DNA of 64,000 nucleotides from Priestia endophytica DSM 13796. GTDB taxonomy: Bacteria; Bacillota; Bacilli; Bacillales; Bacillaceae_H. The stretch is taken from positions 124,001 to 188,000 of the forward strand of contig NZ_FOXX01000001.1 in NCBI RefSeq assembly GCF_900115845.1. Direction: 5' to 3'. Positions within the stretch are counted from its first letter, which is position 1. Each line of letters begins with the position of its first letter. Below are positions 28,160 to 36,958 of the stretch, in pieces. The notes under the pieces are model-generated. The model was not told the origin of the DNA. It saw only the letters and a list, made by a program, of their open reading frames with translations, and made no database searches. A program made the translations under genes and the position numbers.

Positions 28160-30195
28160 TAGATATTTACCACTCCAATACTCTGCACTTCAACTGAGGG
28201 CTCAAGCTCGTTATACGATAGAACCGCTATTTGTGGAATGTAGCGTTCAATAAGCTGACGCACATACATGCGAACGGCTGGTGAACATAAAATAACCGCA
28301 TGATGTTCGTAAAGTGAAGACTGTTCAACTTCGTGAGCAATATTTTGAACAATGGTTTGGGAAACGGTCGGATCAAGCGACAAATAGTTTCCATGCTCTG
28401 TTTGATGTACTGCTTCCGCCATTGTTTTTTCCACTTTTCCAGACAGAGTAATCACTTTTAGGCCATTGTTCTCTTTTGAATGCTGAGAAGTAATTTGACG
28501 AGACAGTGATTGACGTACATACTCTGTAAGCAAATCAGGATCTGAGGAAGTTTTCCCGTAATCTGCTAGCGTTTCGAAAATAACGGGCAAGTTCCGAATA
28601 GAAACGTTCTCCTTCAATAGTTTAGAAAGTACTTTTTGAATATCACCAACGCTTAAAATCGCAGGCGTAATTTCTTCGACTAAAATTGGATATGTTTCTT
28701 TCACATGATCAATAAGCTGTTTTGTTTCTTGACGTCCAAGCAGTTCATGAGCGTTTTGTCTAATGATTTCTGTAATGTGTGTTGAAACAACAGAAGGAGG
28801 GTCAACGACCGTGTAGCCGTACATTTCTGCTCTTTCCTTCATCTCTTCATTTACCCATTTTGCTTTCATGCCAAATGCAGGCTCCACTGTATCAATTCCT
28901 TCGATTCCTTCCTCTTCCTCACCAGGGCTGATTGCCAAGTAATGATCAAGGAGAAGCTCTCCTTTTGCAAGCTCGTTCCCTTTTATTTTCAAACGATACT
29001 CATTTGGTTGTAGTTGAATATTGTCTCTTATTCTGAAAACAGGGATTACAAGACCAAGTTCAAGCGCAAGCTGCCTTCTAATCATAATCACTCGATCTAG
29101 AAGATCGCCTCCTTGGTTCGTGTCTGCAAGAGGAATCAGCCCATAGCCAAATTCAAACTCAATTGGATCTACATTTAATAAGCTAACAACACTTTCAGGA
29201 CTTTTCATCTCATCAAGCTGCGTTTCTTCACGAGCGAGCTCATCTTCCGTTTCTTCTTCCTTGCTCTGCTGTTTTGAGATCATATATCCTCCAAAAGCAA
29301 TCAATCCACCGAGAGGAAGCGTTAATACATCGCTTATCGGCGTAACAAGGCCTAAGAAAATAATAGTTCCACCTGTAATATACAAAACAGGAGGTAGCCT
29401 AAAAAGCTGCTTTGTAATATCTTGACTTAAGTTTCCGTCAGACGCCGCTCTTGTAACGATAATTCCGGTTGCTGTTGAAAGCATTAAGGCAGGGATTTGA
29501 CTCACAAGCCCGTCCCCAACCGTTAAGAGCGTATACGTTGTCGAAGCTTCGGAAAGAGACATGCCAAGCTGCATCATTCCCACAATCATTCCAACGATAA
29601 TATTAATGATTGTAATAATCACTCCTGCAATAGCGTCGCCTTTTACAAACTTACTTCCTCCGTCCATTGCTCCATAAAAATCTGCTTCACGCTGAATTTT
29701 TTCGCGGCGTTCAACGGCTTCACGCTCTGAAATCATGCCAGCATTTAAGTCAGCATCAATACTCATTTGCTTTCCTGGCATCGCGTCAAGTGTAAAACGT
29801 GCCGCTACTTCGGAAACACGCTCCGCTCCTTTTGTAATAACAATAAATTGAATAATAATTAAGATAATAAAAACAACGAATCCAACAAGAGGGTTTCCCC
29901 CTACAACAAAATTCCCGAACGTTTCAACTACTCCCCCAGCTTCCCCTTGACCTAAAATAGAACGAGTTGTCGAAACATTTAACCCTAAGCGAAAAAGCGT
30001 TAATACAAGAAGAAGCGACGGAAACACGGACATTTCTAATGCCTCTCTCATATTCATCGCCATAAGCAAAACAAGAAGTGAAAGGGAAATGTTGACCATG
30101 ATTAGAACACTCAACAACCAAGTTGGAAGCGGAATAACGAGCATGACGATAATTAAAACAACGCCTAATATAATTGGTAGATCTCTTGCTGTCAC
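28159..30195 (-). CDS. flhA: Flagellar export gate protein FlhA
   Basis: FlhA is the nonameric export-gate ring of the flagellar type III secretion system. The 678-residue protein has about eight membrane helices in the N-terminal half, the conserved FHIPEP-family cytoplasmic loop (AERVSEVAARFTLDAMPGKQMSIDADLNAG near residue 125-155), a linker near 330-350, and the large cytoplasmic domain that docks chaperone-substrate pairs. The GTG start follows AAAGGAGGAAGG. The order flhB-flhA-flhF-flhG matches B. subtilis. Confidence 0.98.
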   Translation of the reverse strand: MTARDLPIILGVVLIIVMLVIPLPTWLLSVLIMVNISLSLLVLLMAMNMREALEMSVFPSLLLVLTLFRLGLNVSTTRSILGQGEAGGVVETFGNFVVGGNPLVGFVVFIILIIIQFIVITKGAERVSEVAARFTLDAMPGKQMSIDADLNAGMISEREAVERREKIQREADFYGAMDGGSKFVKGDAIAGVIITIINIIVGMIVGMMQLGMSLSEASTTYTLLTVGDGLVSQIPALMLSTATGIIVTRAASDGNLSQDITKQLFRLPPVLYITGGTIIFLGLVTPISDVLTLPLGGLIAFGGYMISKQQSKEEETEDELAREETQLDEMKSPESVVSLLNVDPIEFEFGYGLIPLADTNQGGDLLDRVIMIRRQLALELGLVIPVFRIRDNIQLQPNEYRLKIKGNELAKGELLLDHYLAISPGEEEEGIEGIDTVEPAFGMKAKWVNEEMKERAEMYGYTVVDPPSVVSTHITEIIRQNAHELLGRQETKQLIDHVKETYPILVEEITPAILSVGDIQKVLSKLLKENVSIRNLPVIFETLADYGKTSSDPDLLTEYVRQSLSRQITSQHSKENNGLKVITLSGKVEKTMAEAVHQTEHGNYLSLDPTVSQTIVQNIAHEVEQSSLYEHHAVILCSPAVRMYVRQLIERYIPQIAVLSYNELEPSVEVQSIGVVNI

Positions 30196-30225
30196 GTTTT
30201 TTCCTTCCTCCTTTGTTTAGTAATA

Positions 30226-31302
30226 CTAGATCTTTTTTTGAATACGGTAGACATAAGCTAAAATTTCAGCCACTGCTTTAAAAAATTCTTCAGGAATGGC
30301 CTGCCCTACTTCAGCTTGCTCATATAACCCTCTGGCAAGCGGTCGATTTTCAATCATTGTAATATCATGTTGTGCGGCAACTCCTTTGATCTTTTGAGCA
30401 ACAAAATCAACTCCGCTTGCCACAACGTAAGGCGCATCTGCTTTTTGTTCATCGTATTTTAGAGCAACAGCATAGTGTGTTGGATTTGTAATAATAACAT
30501 CTGCTGTAGGTACATCTTGCATCATACGCGACATTGCCATTACCCGCTGTTTCTGCTTAATTTTTGAACGAATCTGCGGATCTCCTTCCGTGTTTTTATG
30601 TTCATCTTTAATATCTTGCTTTGTCATTCGAATGTTTTTTTCATAATCGTAGCGCTGATAAGCATAATCCAAAATCGCAATAAAAAGCAGAACAAGTGAC
30701 GCTGCAATCCCCATTTGAAAAATAAGTTTTCCAATTGTTGGTATAGCATCTTGAACACCTTTTTGTGCTAACAGAAGAACTTCTTTTAAGTTCGCCCATA
30801 AAATAAAAAAAGTGACAAGCCCAATGCATGAAATTTTTAATACAGACTTAAAAAGTTCCACAAGGGCACGCATTGCAAAAATTCGCTTAGCGCCCATAAT
30901 TGGATTGATTTTTTTTAGATCAAATTTTAATGTGTCAGTAGAGAACAAGAGTCCTATTTGAGCATAGTTTGTCAAAATCCCGCCAACAAGAGCCACTGCC
31001 ATAATAGGAAGAACGGCGAATGCGATTTTAGGAAGAAGGTCCATAAATACTTTCATGACGTTTTGCTCTGTAATATCAAAGAGGAGATTATGCGAGAATC
31101 CTTCTGCTAAAATATCTAAAAACTGTTCTAGTATAAACTTGGCTCCAAACGAAAAATAAAGAAATAAAAACAAGAAAACAAGGGCTGCATTGATATCCTG
31201 ACTTTTTGCTACTTGTCCTTTTTTTCTTGAATCTTGCCTTTTCTTTGGAGTTGCTTTTTCCGTCTTTTCTCCCGCAAAAAACTGGAGATCAAGCTTTAAC
31301 AT
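30226..31302 (-). CDS. flhB: Flagellar export gate and substrate switch protein FlhB
   Basis: FlhB changes export specificity from rod-hook to filament proteins after self-cleavage. The 358-residue product has a basic N-terminus (EKTEKATPKKRQDSRKKGQV), four membrane helices, and the cytoplasmic domain with the autocleavage motif NPTH near residue 271 in ADVIITNPTHYAVAL. The start shares a TAATG junction with fliR. A detached C-domain homologue, ylqH, lies at 57.6-57.8 kb. Confidence 0.98.
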   Translation of the reverse strand: MLKLDLQFFAGEKTEKATPKKRQDSRKKGQVAKSQDINAALVFLFLFLYFSFGAKFILEQFLDILAEGFSHNLLFDITEQNVMKVFMDLLPKIAFAVLPIMAVALVGGILTNYAQIGLLFSTDTLKFDLKKINPIMGAKRIFAMRALVELFKSVLKISCIGLVTFFILWANLKEVLLLAQKGVQDAIPTIGKLIFQMGIAASLVLLFIAILDYAYQRYDYEKNIRMTKQDIKDEHKNTEGDPQIRSKIKQKQRVMAMSRMMQDVPTADVIITNPTHYAVALKYDEQKADAPYVVASGVDFVAQKIKGVAAQHDITMIENRPLARGLYEQAEVGQAIPEEFFKAVAEILAYVYRIQKKI

Positions 31303-32078
31303 TATTCCCCTCCTAGGCGAGCTGCGAGCTGCATCATTACTTCAAGCATTAAATCAAACACTTCCTTCATAACTGAGAACAAGCTGCCAATAACGATAAT
31401 TAATAGTAAAAACGTAACCATAATCTTTACAGGAAATCCAACAACAAAAATGTTCAGCTGTGGTACTGTACGGGCTACTATCCCTAAAGCAACATCAACA
31501 AGGAAGATTGCCGCTACAATGGGAAGCGATAACTGAAGGGCAATGGCGAACATAGACGAAAACCCATAAATGACCGTCTTAATAAACGACTCTTCTCCAA
31601 AGTGAAGTGATAGTTGACTAAGCGGCACAAGCTGAAAACTTTCGTAAAGACCATTAATTAATAAATGATGACCATCAACCGATAATAAAAATAACATGGC
31701 AAAAATAGATAAGTATTGTCCAACAAGCGGACTTTGAGCTCCTGTCTGAGGGTCAATAACACTAGCGATTGCAAAGCCCATTTGGAAATCAATAAAACTT
31801 CCCGCTGTTTGAATAGCGCTAAAAGCAATATAAGCAATAAGACCAAGGCTAATGCCAACCATGCATTCCTTTAGACTCAAGAGCAAAAATCGCCCGTCAA
31901 TCGGAATAGCTTCAGCTCCGATAGCGCTTGTTAATACAATAGCTAGCAAAGCTGAAAATCCTATTTTGTGCGATGAAGGAATCGTCCTGTAAGAGAAAAA
32001 TGGAGCCACAATAAAGAACGTTGATATGCGCACAAGCACAAGCAAAAAAGTTGGGAGAATAGAAAGTAAATGGTCCAT
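31302..32078 (-). CDS. fliR: Flagellar export gate protein FliR
   Basis: FliR forms the export gate core with FliP and FliQ. The hydrophobic protein of about 258 residues has six or so membrane segments and the QMGFAIASVIDPQTGAQSPLVGQ region typical of the family. The frame opens at a GTG at 32087, overlapping the fliQ stop, but AGGGTGATT sits before the ATG at 32078 and homologues begin there, so I use it. It is part of fliP-fliQ-fliR-flhB-flhA. Confidence 0.96.
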   Translation of the reverse strand: MDHLLSILPTFLLVLVRISTFFIVAPFFSYRTIPSSHKIGFSALLAIVLTSAIGAEAIPIDGRFLLLSLKECMVGISLGLIAYIAFSAIQTAGSFIDFQMGFAIASVIDPQTGAQSPLVGQYLSIFAMLFLLSVDGHHLLINGLYESFQLVPLSQLSLHFGEESFIKTVIYGFSSMFAIALQLSLPIVAAIFLVDVALGIVARTVPQLNIFVVGFPVKIMVTFLLLIIVIGSLFSVMKEVFDLMLEVMMQLAARLGGE

Positions 32079-32083
32079 TTCAA

Positions 32084-32353
32084 TCACCCTATATAATGAT
32101 GCAAGTTACTGAAAAGTTGATATGTAAACTCAACCATTGTAGACAGCATCCATGGGCCAAATAAAATCATTCCAAGGAACACGGCCACAATTTTGGGAAT
32201 AAAAGCGAGTGTCTGTTCTTGAATTTGTGTTGTTGCTTGAAAAATACTAACAAGCAGACCAACAACGAGCGCAAGTAAAAGCAATGGTCCACTTACAAGA
32301 AGAATGGTCCATATTCCGCGCTCTGCTAACGAGATAATAAATTCACTATTCAT
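32084..32353 (-). CDS. fliQ: Flagellar export gate protein FliQ
   Basis: FliQ is a small two-helix gate component. The product of about 89 residues has the family core LLVSIFQATTQIQEQTLAFIPKI between the helices. The start at 32353 (MNSEFIISLAERG) is preferred over 32362 because AGGTGG lies 5 bases upstream and it aligns with B. subtilis FliQ. It follows fliP closely. Confidence 0.96.
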   Translation of the reverse strand: MNSEFIISLAERGIWTILLVSGPLLLLALVVGLLVSIFQATTQIQEQTLAFIPKIVAVFLGMILFGPWMLSTMVEFTYQLFSNLHHYIG

Positions 32354-32362
32354 AGTAACCAC

Positions 32363-33031
32363 CTATTGAAAACTTAAGAGTAAGGATTTAATAACAAGGT
32401 TCCAACCGTCTACAAGAACAAAAAGTAAAATTTTAAATGGTAAAGAAATCATGACAGGTGGAAGCATCATCATCCCCATTGACATCAAGATGCTTGAGAC
32501 AATCATATCGATAACTAAAAACGGGACAAAAATCATAAAACCAATTTGAAATGCCGTTTTCAATTCGCTAATCGCAAAAGCAGGTACAAGAGCACGCATT
32601 GGGATTTCTTTCATCGACTCAGGCTTTTCGGTTCCTTCATAGTTTAAAAAAAGAGCGAGGTCTTTCTCCCTTGTGTACTTGGTCATAAATTCCTTCATAG
32701 GCAGTGCTGCTTTATCATAGGCCTCATCTAAACTAATTTCGTTGTTGAATAACGGCTGGAGCGCTTCTTTATTCACTTCTGAAAACGTTGGTGCCATTAC
32801 AAAAAAGCTGATGAATAAAGCGAGCCCAATAAGTACTTGCGTTGGAGGTGTTTGCTGAGTTCCAAGCGCTGTTCTTAAAAAAGCGAGTACAACAACAACT
32901 CTTGTAAAGCACGTCATTAAAATTAAAATGCCTGGTGCTAAAGAAAAAACGGTCAGCAACAAAAGCAGTTTTATTGTTGTTGATACAGATTCTGTGTCTG
33001 TCGTGTTGAAAAGATTTACAAACTCATTCAT
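32363..33031 (-). CDS. fliP: Flagellar export gate protein FliP
   Basis: FliP is the main ring of the flagellar export gate. The product of about 222 residues has LLLTVFSLAPGILILMTCFTR near the N-terminus, the QTPPTQVLIGLALFISFFVMAP helix, and the MSMGMMMLPPVMISLPFKI signature near the C-terminus. A GTG at 33037 has slightly better spacing from AAAGGA, but the ATG at 33031 (MNEFVNLF) matches the B. subtilis start. Either way the gene overlaps the end of fliZ. Confidence 0.96.
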   Translation of the reverse strand: MNEFVNLFNTTDTESVSTTIKLLLLLTVFSLAPGILILMTCFTRVVVVLAFLRTALGTQQTPPTQVLIGLALFISFFVMAPTFSEVNKEALQPLFNNEISLDEAYDKAALPMKEFMTKYTREKDLALFLNYEGTEKPESMKEIPMRALVPAFAISELKTAFQIGFMIFVPFLVIDMIVSSILMSMGMMMLPPVMISLPFKILLFVLVDGWNLVIKSLLLSFQ

Positions 33032-33653
33032 CGTCACCGTTTTTCCTTTCCATTTTATTTAAAAGCTCTGATCTTTCATTCTTCATTTCTTGTAAACGAG
33101 ATTGAAATTCAGTCTTAAAATCTTTTTGTGTTCTTTTGCGTTTTTCCAAAAAAGTAGGAAGAAGCGTTTTATATGTTTCGCTACTTCCAAGCTCATTGTA
33201 TTCGCGTAAAAGCTTTTCTCTTTCTTCGTTATCTGTAATTTGTGTTAAAAGTTCAACGTTTTGTCCAACTCCTACCACAAGTACTCTTTCTCCTACTTTG
33301 ACCACCTGCACAGAGCGATTGTTTCCTAAGGTTGTTCCACCTAAATTTTGAACAAGTTTATGTGCTTGAAGTCCATGATTTCGCTTGTTTACAAATTTTA
33401 AAACTCCATATAAAAGGGCAATAACAAAAATAAAAGCTATTACTACTTTGACATAGTCCCAAGCGGACACAAAATCATGTGAGCTCTCACTTTGATTTTG
33501 AGAATCTTTAGTTGTTTGAGCCGTTTCCCCACACTTTTCCTTGTTTTCTAGACAATCACTAACAGATGGCTCACTGGCTGCAAATGTTATAGATGGAGAT
33601 AATAAAAACAACACGCAAATAATACCAGCTATCGTTTTTAACACTTTCAACAA
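33024..33653 (-). CDS. fliZ: Flagellar biosynthesis protein FliO/FliZ
   Basis: This FliO-family protein, called FliZ in B. subtilis, is thought to assist FliP assembly. The 209-residue product has an N-terminal signal-like segment (VLKTIAGIICVLFLLSPSITFAAS), an acidic extracellular stretch with two cysteines, one membrane helix near 67-85, and a cytoplasmic domain with LGGTTLGNNRSVQVVKVGERVLVVGV. The start is TTG (two adjacent TTGs) after AGGTGG. A hairpin lies between cheY and this gene. Confidence 0.9.
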   Translation of the reverse strand: MLKVLKTIAGIICVLFLLSPSITFAASEPSVSDCLENKEKCGETAQTTKDSQNQSESSHDFVSAWDYVKVVIAFIFVIALLYGVLKFVNKRNHGLQAHKLVQNLGGTTLGNNRSVQVVKVGERVLVVGVGQNVELLTQITDNEEREKLLREYNELGSSETYKTLLPTFLEKRKRTQKDFKTEFQSRLQEMKNERSELLNKMERKNGDDE

Positions 33654-33665
33654 AAGCCACCTCTT

Positions 33666-33706
33666 CTATGAAATTTCATAGCCAAGGTGTAGAGAACACC
33701 TTGGCT
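33666..33706 (-). other. Hairpin plus 16-bp palindrome between cheY and fliZ
   Basis: A perfect 11-bp stem (AGCCAAGGTGT with ACACCTTGGCT, 33680-33706) with a 5-base loop abuts a perfect palindrome CTATGAAATTTCATAG at 33666-33681. No U tract follows, so it is not a classical terminator. It could be an RNA processing or stabilising element. Confidence 0.6.
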
Positions 33707-33713
33707 CCATATC

Positions 33714-34076
33714 TTATCCTAATGTTTTAGAAATTGCTTCAATAACTCGATCTGCTTGAAACGGTTTAACAATAAAGTCCTTTGCACCAGCTTGGATAGC
33801 ATCGATAACCATTGCTTGCTGTCCCATTGCTGAGCACATAATTACCTTGGCATTTGGATTCACTTTCTTAATTTCCTTCAATGAGTGAATGCCGTCCATT
33901 TCAGGCATTGTAATATCCATTGTTACAAGATCTGGTTTATGCTCTTTATATTGTTCAATAGCCTGCAGTCCGTCTGCAGCTTCAGCTACAACTTCGTAGC
34001 CATTCTTCGTTAAAATATCTTTAATCATCATTCTCATAAACGCAGCATCGTCAACAACTAAAATCCGCTTTGACAT
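33714..34076 (-). CDS. cheY: Chemotaxis response regulator CheY
   Basis: CheY receives phosphate from CheA and binds FliM and FliY; in B. subtilis CheY-P promotes counterclockwise rotation. The 120-residue single receiver domain has the acidic pair D9 and D10, phosphoacceptor D54 in VTMDITMPEMDG, the conserved serine in MCSAMGQ and lysine in IVKPF. It lies between fliY and fliZ as in B. subtilis, away from the other che genes. Confidence 0.97.
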   Translation of the reverse strand: MSKRILVVDDAAFMRMMIKDILTKNGYEVVAEAADGLQAIEQYKEHKPDLVTMDITMPEMDGIHSLKEIKKVNPNAKVIMCSAMGQQAMVIDAIQAGAKDFIVKPFQADRVIEAISKTLG

Positions 34077-34106
34077 TCCCTTGCCCCCCTCATCATTCTT
34101 ACTTTC

Positions 34107-35273
34107 TTATCTTAATTTGTTTAAACGATCTCGTTGACTTACGATATCTGTAACACGCACCCCAAAGTTTTCATCAATAACGACAACTTCTCCCTGAGCT
34201 ACAAGCTTGTTATTTACTAATATATCAACAGGCTCACCTGCTAATTTATCAAGCTCAATAATAGATCCTGATGAAAGAGTTAAAATTTCTCTAACAGACC
34301 TTCTTGTTCTTCCAAGCTCAACTGTTACATCTAAAGGAACATCCAATAACATATCTAAGTTTTTCGTATCCGCTTTTTGAATCGGAGATGGCTCAAATTC
34401 AGAAAAAGTAGCCTGCTGAACATCTGTTTGAGAAGGACGGGACTCGTAAGGAGTATCTTGCTTTTCTGTATTCATCGAACGGTCTTGCTCATAATCAAAG
34501 TACGGTTTTTCATCCTTCATTGTTTTCTGTTCCTCTGTCATTTTTTCTTCTGTCATTTTTATCGGTTCATTTGAATCATTTTTAGGTGTTACATCTCGAT
34601 GAGTTAAACTGCTAACCATTTGCTTTGCAACACGAATAGGCATAAGCTGCATGATGTCTGAGTCCATAAGCTCGCCAATTTTGAGTTTGAAGGCCACTTT
34701 TACAAATGTTTCTTCTGGTGGTACGACTTTTGTACCTTCTCCTTCAATGATATTTAATAGCTCTAGACTTGGAGGAGAAATATCTACCTTTTTCTGAAAT
34801 ACTTTTGACATAGATGTCGCAGATGTTCCCATCATCTGATTCATTGCTTCTTCAACAGCACTTGTCTGGATATCGTTTAGCTCAAGTGCAGCATCTTTCC
34901 CTGTTCCTCCAAGCATAAGATCAGCAATAATTGTGGCATCCTTCTGGGAAATAATAAATAAGTTCACTCCGCTTAATCCGTTTACATACTCCACTTGAAG
35001 AGCCACACAAGGATGTGGAAATTCTTTTGCTAAATCATGATGATATATAAGGGAAATACCAGGTGTTGTAATCTCTACTTTTTGATTTAATAAAGTAGAC
35101 AAAGTGGTGGCAGAGCTCCCAAAAGATATATTTCCAATTTCGCCTAAAATATCGCGTTCTTCTTCTGTTAAGAGCTGATCAACGTTTTCCTGCTCTGGGC
35201 TCTCATAGTCATCGTCACTTCCCTGAAGGAGAGCATCTATTTCATCTTGTGAAAGCATGTTGTCATTGTTCAT
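34107..35273 (-). CDS. fliY: Flagellar switch protein and CheY-P phosphatase FliY
   Basis: FliY is the FliN-type switch protein of Bacilli fused to a CheC-like CheY-P phosphatase. The 388-residue product has a CheY-binding peptide near the N-terminus (MLSQDEIDALLQG), a phosphatase domain with both active-site motifs intact (DILGEIGN and SAVEEAMN, each of the D/S-x3-E-x2-N form), an acidic linker, and a C-terminal SpoA/FliN domain (DVTVELGRTRRSVREIL). The ATG overlaps the fliM end and follows GGAGGGG. With cheC absent here, FliY may be the main CheY-P phosphatase. Confidence 0.96.
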   Translation of the reverse strand: MNNDNMLSQDEIDALLQGSDDDYESPEQENVDQLLTEEERDILGEIGNISFGSSATTLSTLLNQKVEITTPGISLIYHHDLAKEFPHPCVALQVEYVNGLSGVNLFIISQKDATIIADLMLGGTGKDAALELNDIQTSAVEEAMNQMMGTSATSMSKVFQKKVDISPPSLELLNIIEGEGTKVVPPEETFVKVAFKLKIGELMDSDIMQLMPIRVAKQMVSSLTHRDVTPKNDSNEPIKMTEEKMTEEQKTMKDEKPYFDYEQDRSMNTEKQDTPYESRPSQTDVQQATFSEFEPSPIQKADTKNLDMLLDVPLDVTVELGRTRRSVREILTLSSGSIIELDKLAGEPVDILVNNKLVAQGEVVVIDENFGVRVTDIVSQRDRLNKLR

Positions 35274-36261
35274 CGCTTTCCCCTCCCGTCACTTTTTCTA
35301 AAACTTGCACAGCCATTTTGCGTCCCATTTTTCCTGCCTGCGCTTTAAATTTAGGTATATGATTTACTTTAATTGTTAGCGGTTGACCAATCGATTGGTC
35401 CAAACAAATTACATCTTCATTTCCAAGTGATAAAAAGTCTTCAATGGTAATTTTCGCTTGACCGAGCTCTGCTACAATAGGAAGCTCTGCGCTATACACA
35501 CGTTTTTTCAGGAGTTCTGTTTCTTCAGAGGTCGGCTCTTTTTTCGTTGACTGCATCCAATAGTGCATGGAAAGCTTTGAGACGATAGGTTCAAGTACAA
35601 CATGTGGTAAACAAATGTTAATCATTCCCTTTACATCCCCAATTTGAGTTGTAAGCGAAACAACGACAACTGTTTCATTTGGTGAAACCATTTGAAGGAA
35701 TTGAGGGTTTACTTCAAAGTCAGAAAGCTGTGGTTTCATTTTAGCAACGCTGCTCCAAGCTTCTTCAAATGAATCCAGTGATTTCTCTACAAGATCTGTA
35801 ATTAGCTTTGTTTCAATTTCTGTTAGTGTGTCAACTTTGTTTACACTAGAACCTGTCCCACCTAAACGTCTATCAAGCATTGCATAGGCAACCTGTGGAT
35901 TTAATTCAAAAAGTACTCTCCCAGCAAGAGGAGGAACTTCAATAATGTTCAAAAATGTCATATTAGGGATTGACCGTATAAATTCTTCATATGGAATTTG
36001 ATCAACAGATGCTACTGAAATTTGTACATATGTACGCAGCTGTGCTGAAAGATGCGTTGTTAAAAGGCGAGCAAAGTTTTCGTGAATGCGCGTTAAGCTT
36101 CGAATTTGATCTTTTGAAAAGCGAAGCGCTCGTTTGAAATCATATACTTTTACTTTTTTAGCACGATCTTCTTTGCGAAGTTGTTCTGCATCCATCTCAC
36201 CAGCTGAAATGGCTGAAAGTAATGCATCTATTTCAATTTGTGATAATACTTCATTTGACAA
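35263..36261 (-). CDS. fliM: Flagellar motor switch protein FliM
   Basis: FliM is the middle part of the C ring and binds CheY-P through its N-terminal peptide, here LSQIEIDALLSAI. The 332-residue protein has the central CheC/XylA-like domain (about 45-225, with the GGTG near 135) and a C-terminal SpoA domain (AELGQAKITIEDFLSLG). The start is TTG preceded by AAGGAGGTG. Eleven bases overlap with fliY suggest coupled synthesis of the two switch proteins. Confidence 0.97.
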   Translation of the reverse strand: MSNEVLSQIEIDALLSAISAGEMDAEQLRKEDRAKKVKVYDFKRALRFSKDQIRSLTRIHENFARLLTTHLSAQLRTYVQISVASVDQIPYEEFIRSIPNMTFLNIIEVPPLAGRVLFELNPQVAYAMLDRRLGGTGSSVNKVDTLTEIETKLITDLVEKSLDSFEEAWSSVAKMKPQLSDFEVNPQFLQMVSPNETVVVVSLTTQIGDVKGMINICLPHVVLEPIVSKLSMHYWMQSTKKEPTSEETELLKKRVYSAELPIVAELGQAKITIEDFLSLGNEDVICLDQSIGQPLTIKVNHIPKFKAQAGKMGRKMAVQVLEKVTGGESDEQ

Positions 36262-36293
36262 GCTATACGCACCTCCTTAAGACGCTTTGTCAT

Positions 36294-36719
36294 TTATTGT
36301 ATTATTTTGGAGGTTGTATAAATTTTTACAACTTTTCCTTCTTGCATCAAACTATTAATCTCTTCTTTCAACATTTGTTCAAGTGAAGAAATCCCTTCTT
36401 TTCCTCGAAATTGTTCTACTTTCATATTTGAAAGCTGTTTAATCATAAGGTCTCTTACTTGAAATTCACGTTTTGTTAGCTCTTCTTTTGCTTCCTTACT
36501 GTTCGTTTGAAGAGTAAACGACATCTTTATATAATTTTCACTTGATAAGTTCGTTGTAACGTCATCCATATTCACAGAAGACTCCACAACTTCATCAATA
36601 GATGGCTCTTTCACTTCTTCTGCTTTTCCTTCTTTTTTAAACAGAAAAAACCAAGTACTGCCTCCAGCAAGCAGTAAAAGAAAAATAATAATCGTTATGA
36701 TTTTCACTTTTTTACCCAT
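36294..36719 (-). CDS. fliL: Flagellar basal body-associated protein FliL
   Basis: FliL is a single-pass membrane protein around the stator that affects motor output. The product of about 141 residues has one membrane helix near the N-terminus (IITIIIFLLLLAGGSTWFFLF) and an extracellular domain with YIKMSFTLQTNSKEAKEEL and REFQVRDLMIKQLSN. The ATG shares a TGATG junction with swrD. Confidence 0.93.
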   Translation of the reverse strand: MGKKVKIITIIIFLLLLAGGSTWFFLFKKEGKAEEVKEPSIDEVVESSVNMDDVTTNLSSENYIKMSFTLQTNSKEAKEELTKREFQVRDLMIKQLSNMKVEQFRGKEGISSLEQMLKEEINSLMQEGKVVKIYTTSKIIQ

Positions 36720-36934
36720 CAATCTTCTTCTCCCTGCACGTTCTTTTTACCTAAAATATGAACTTCGCTGTAAAAAGCGCTCACTTTAGCGGAAACAGAT
36801 TCGACCGTTTCTCTTACAACAAACTTCTTTCCATTTGTTAACGTAATTGTTGTATCTGGAAATGCTTCCACCTGTTCAATATATAAAGCATTCAAAGTAA
36901 ATTCTTTGCCATTTAGACGCGTCAGCATAATCAT
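36719..36934 (-). CDS. swrD: FlbD-family protein SwrD (YlzI)
   Basis: This 71-residue protein belongs to the FlbD family. In B. subtilis SwrD (YlzI) raises flagellar motor power and is needed for swarming. It shows [20 protein letters not shown] and [17 protein letters not shown], the two conserved blocks. It lies between flgE and fliL, its usual place. A second start at 36928 (MLTRLNG) is also possible. Confidence 0.9.
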   Translation of the reverse strand: MIMLTRLNGKEFTLNALYIEQVEAFPDTTITLTNGKKFVVRETVESVSAKVSAFYSEVHILGKKNVQGEED

Positions 36935-36958
36935 TCTAAATGCTCAACTCCTATGATT

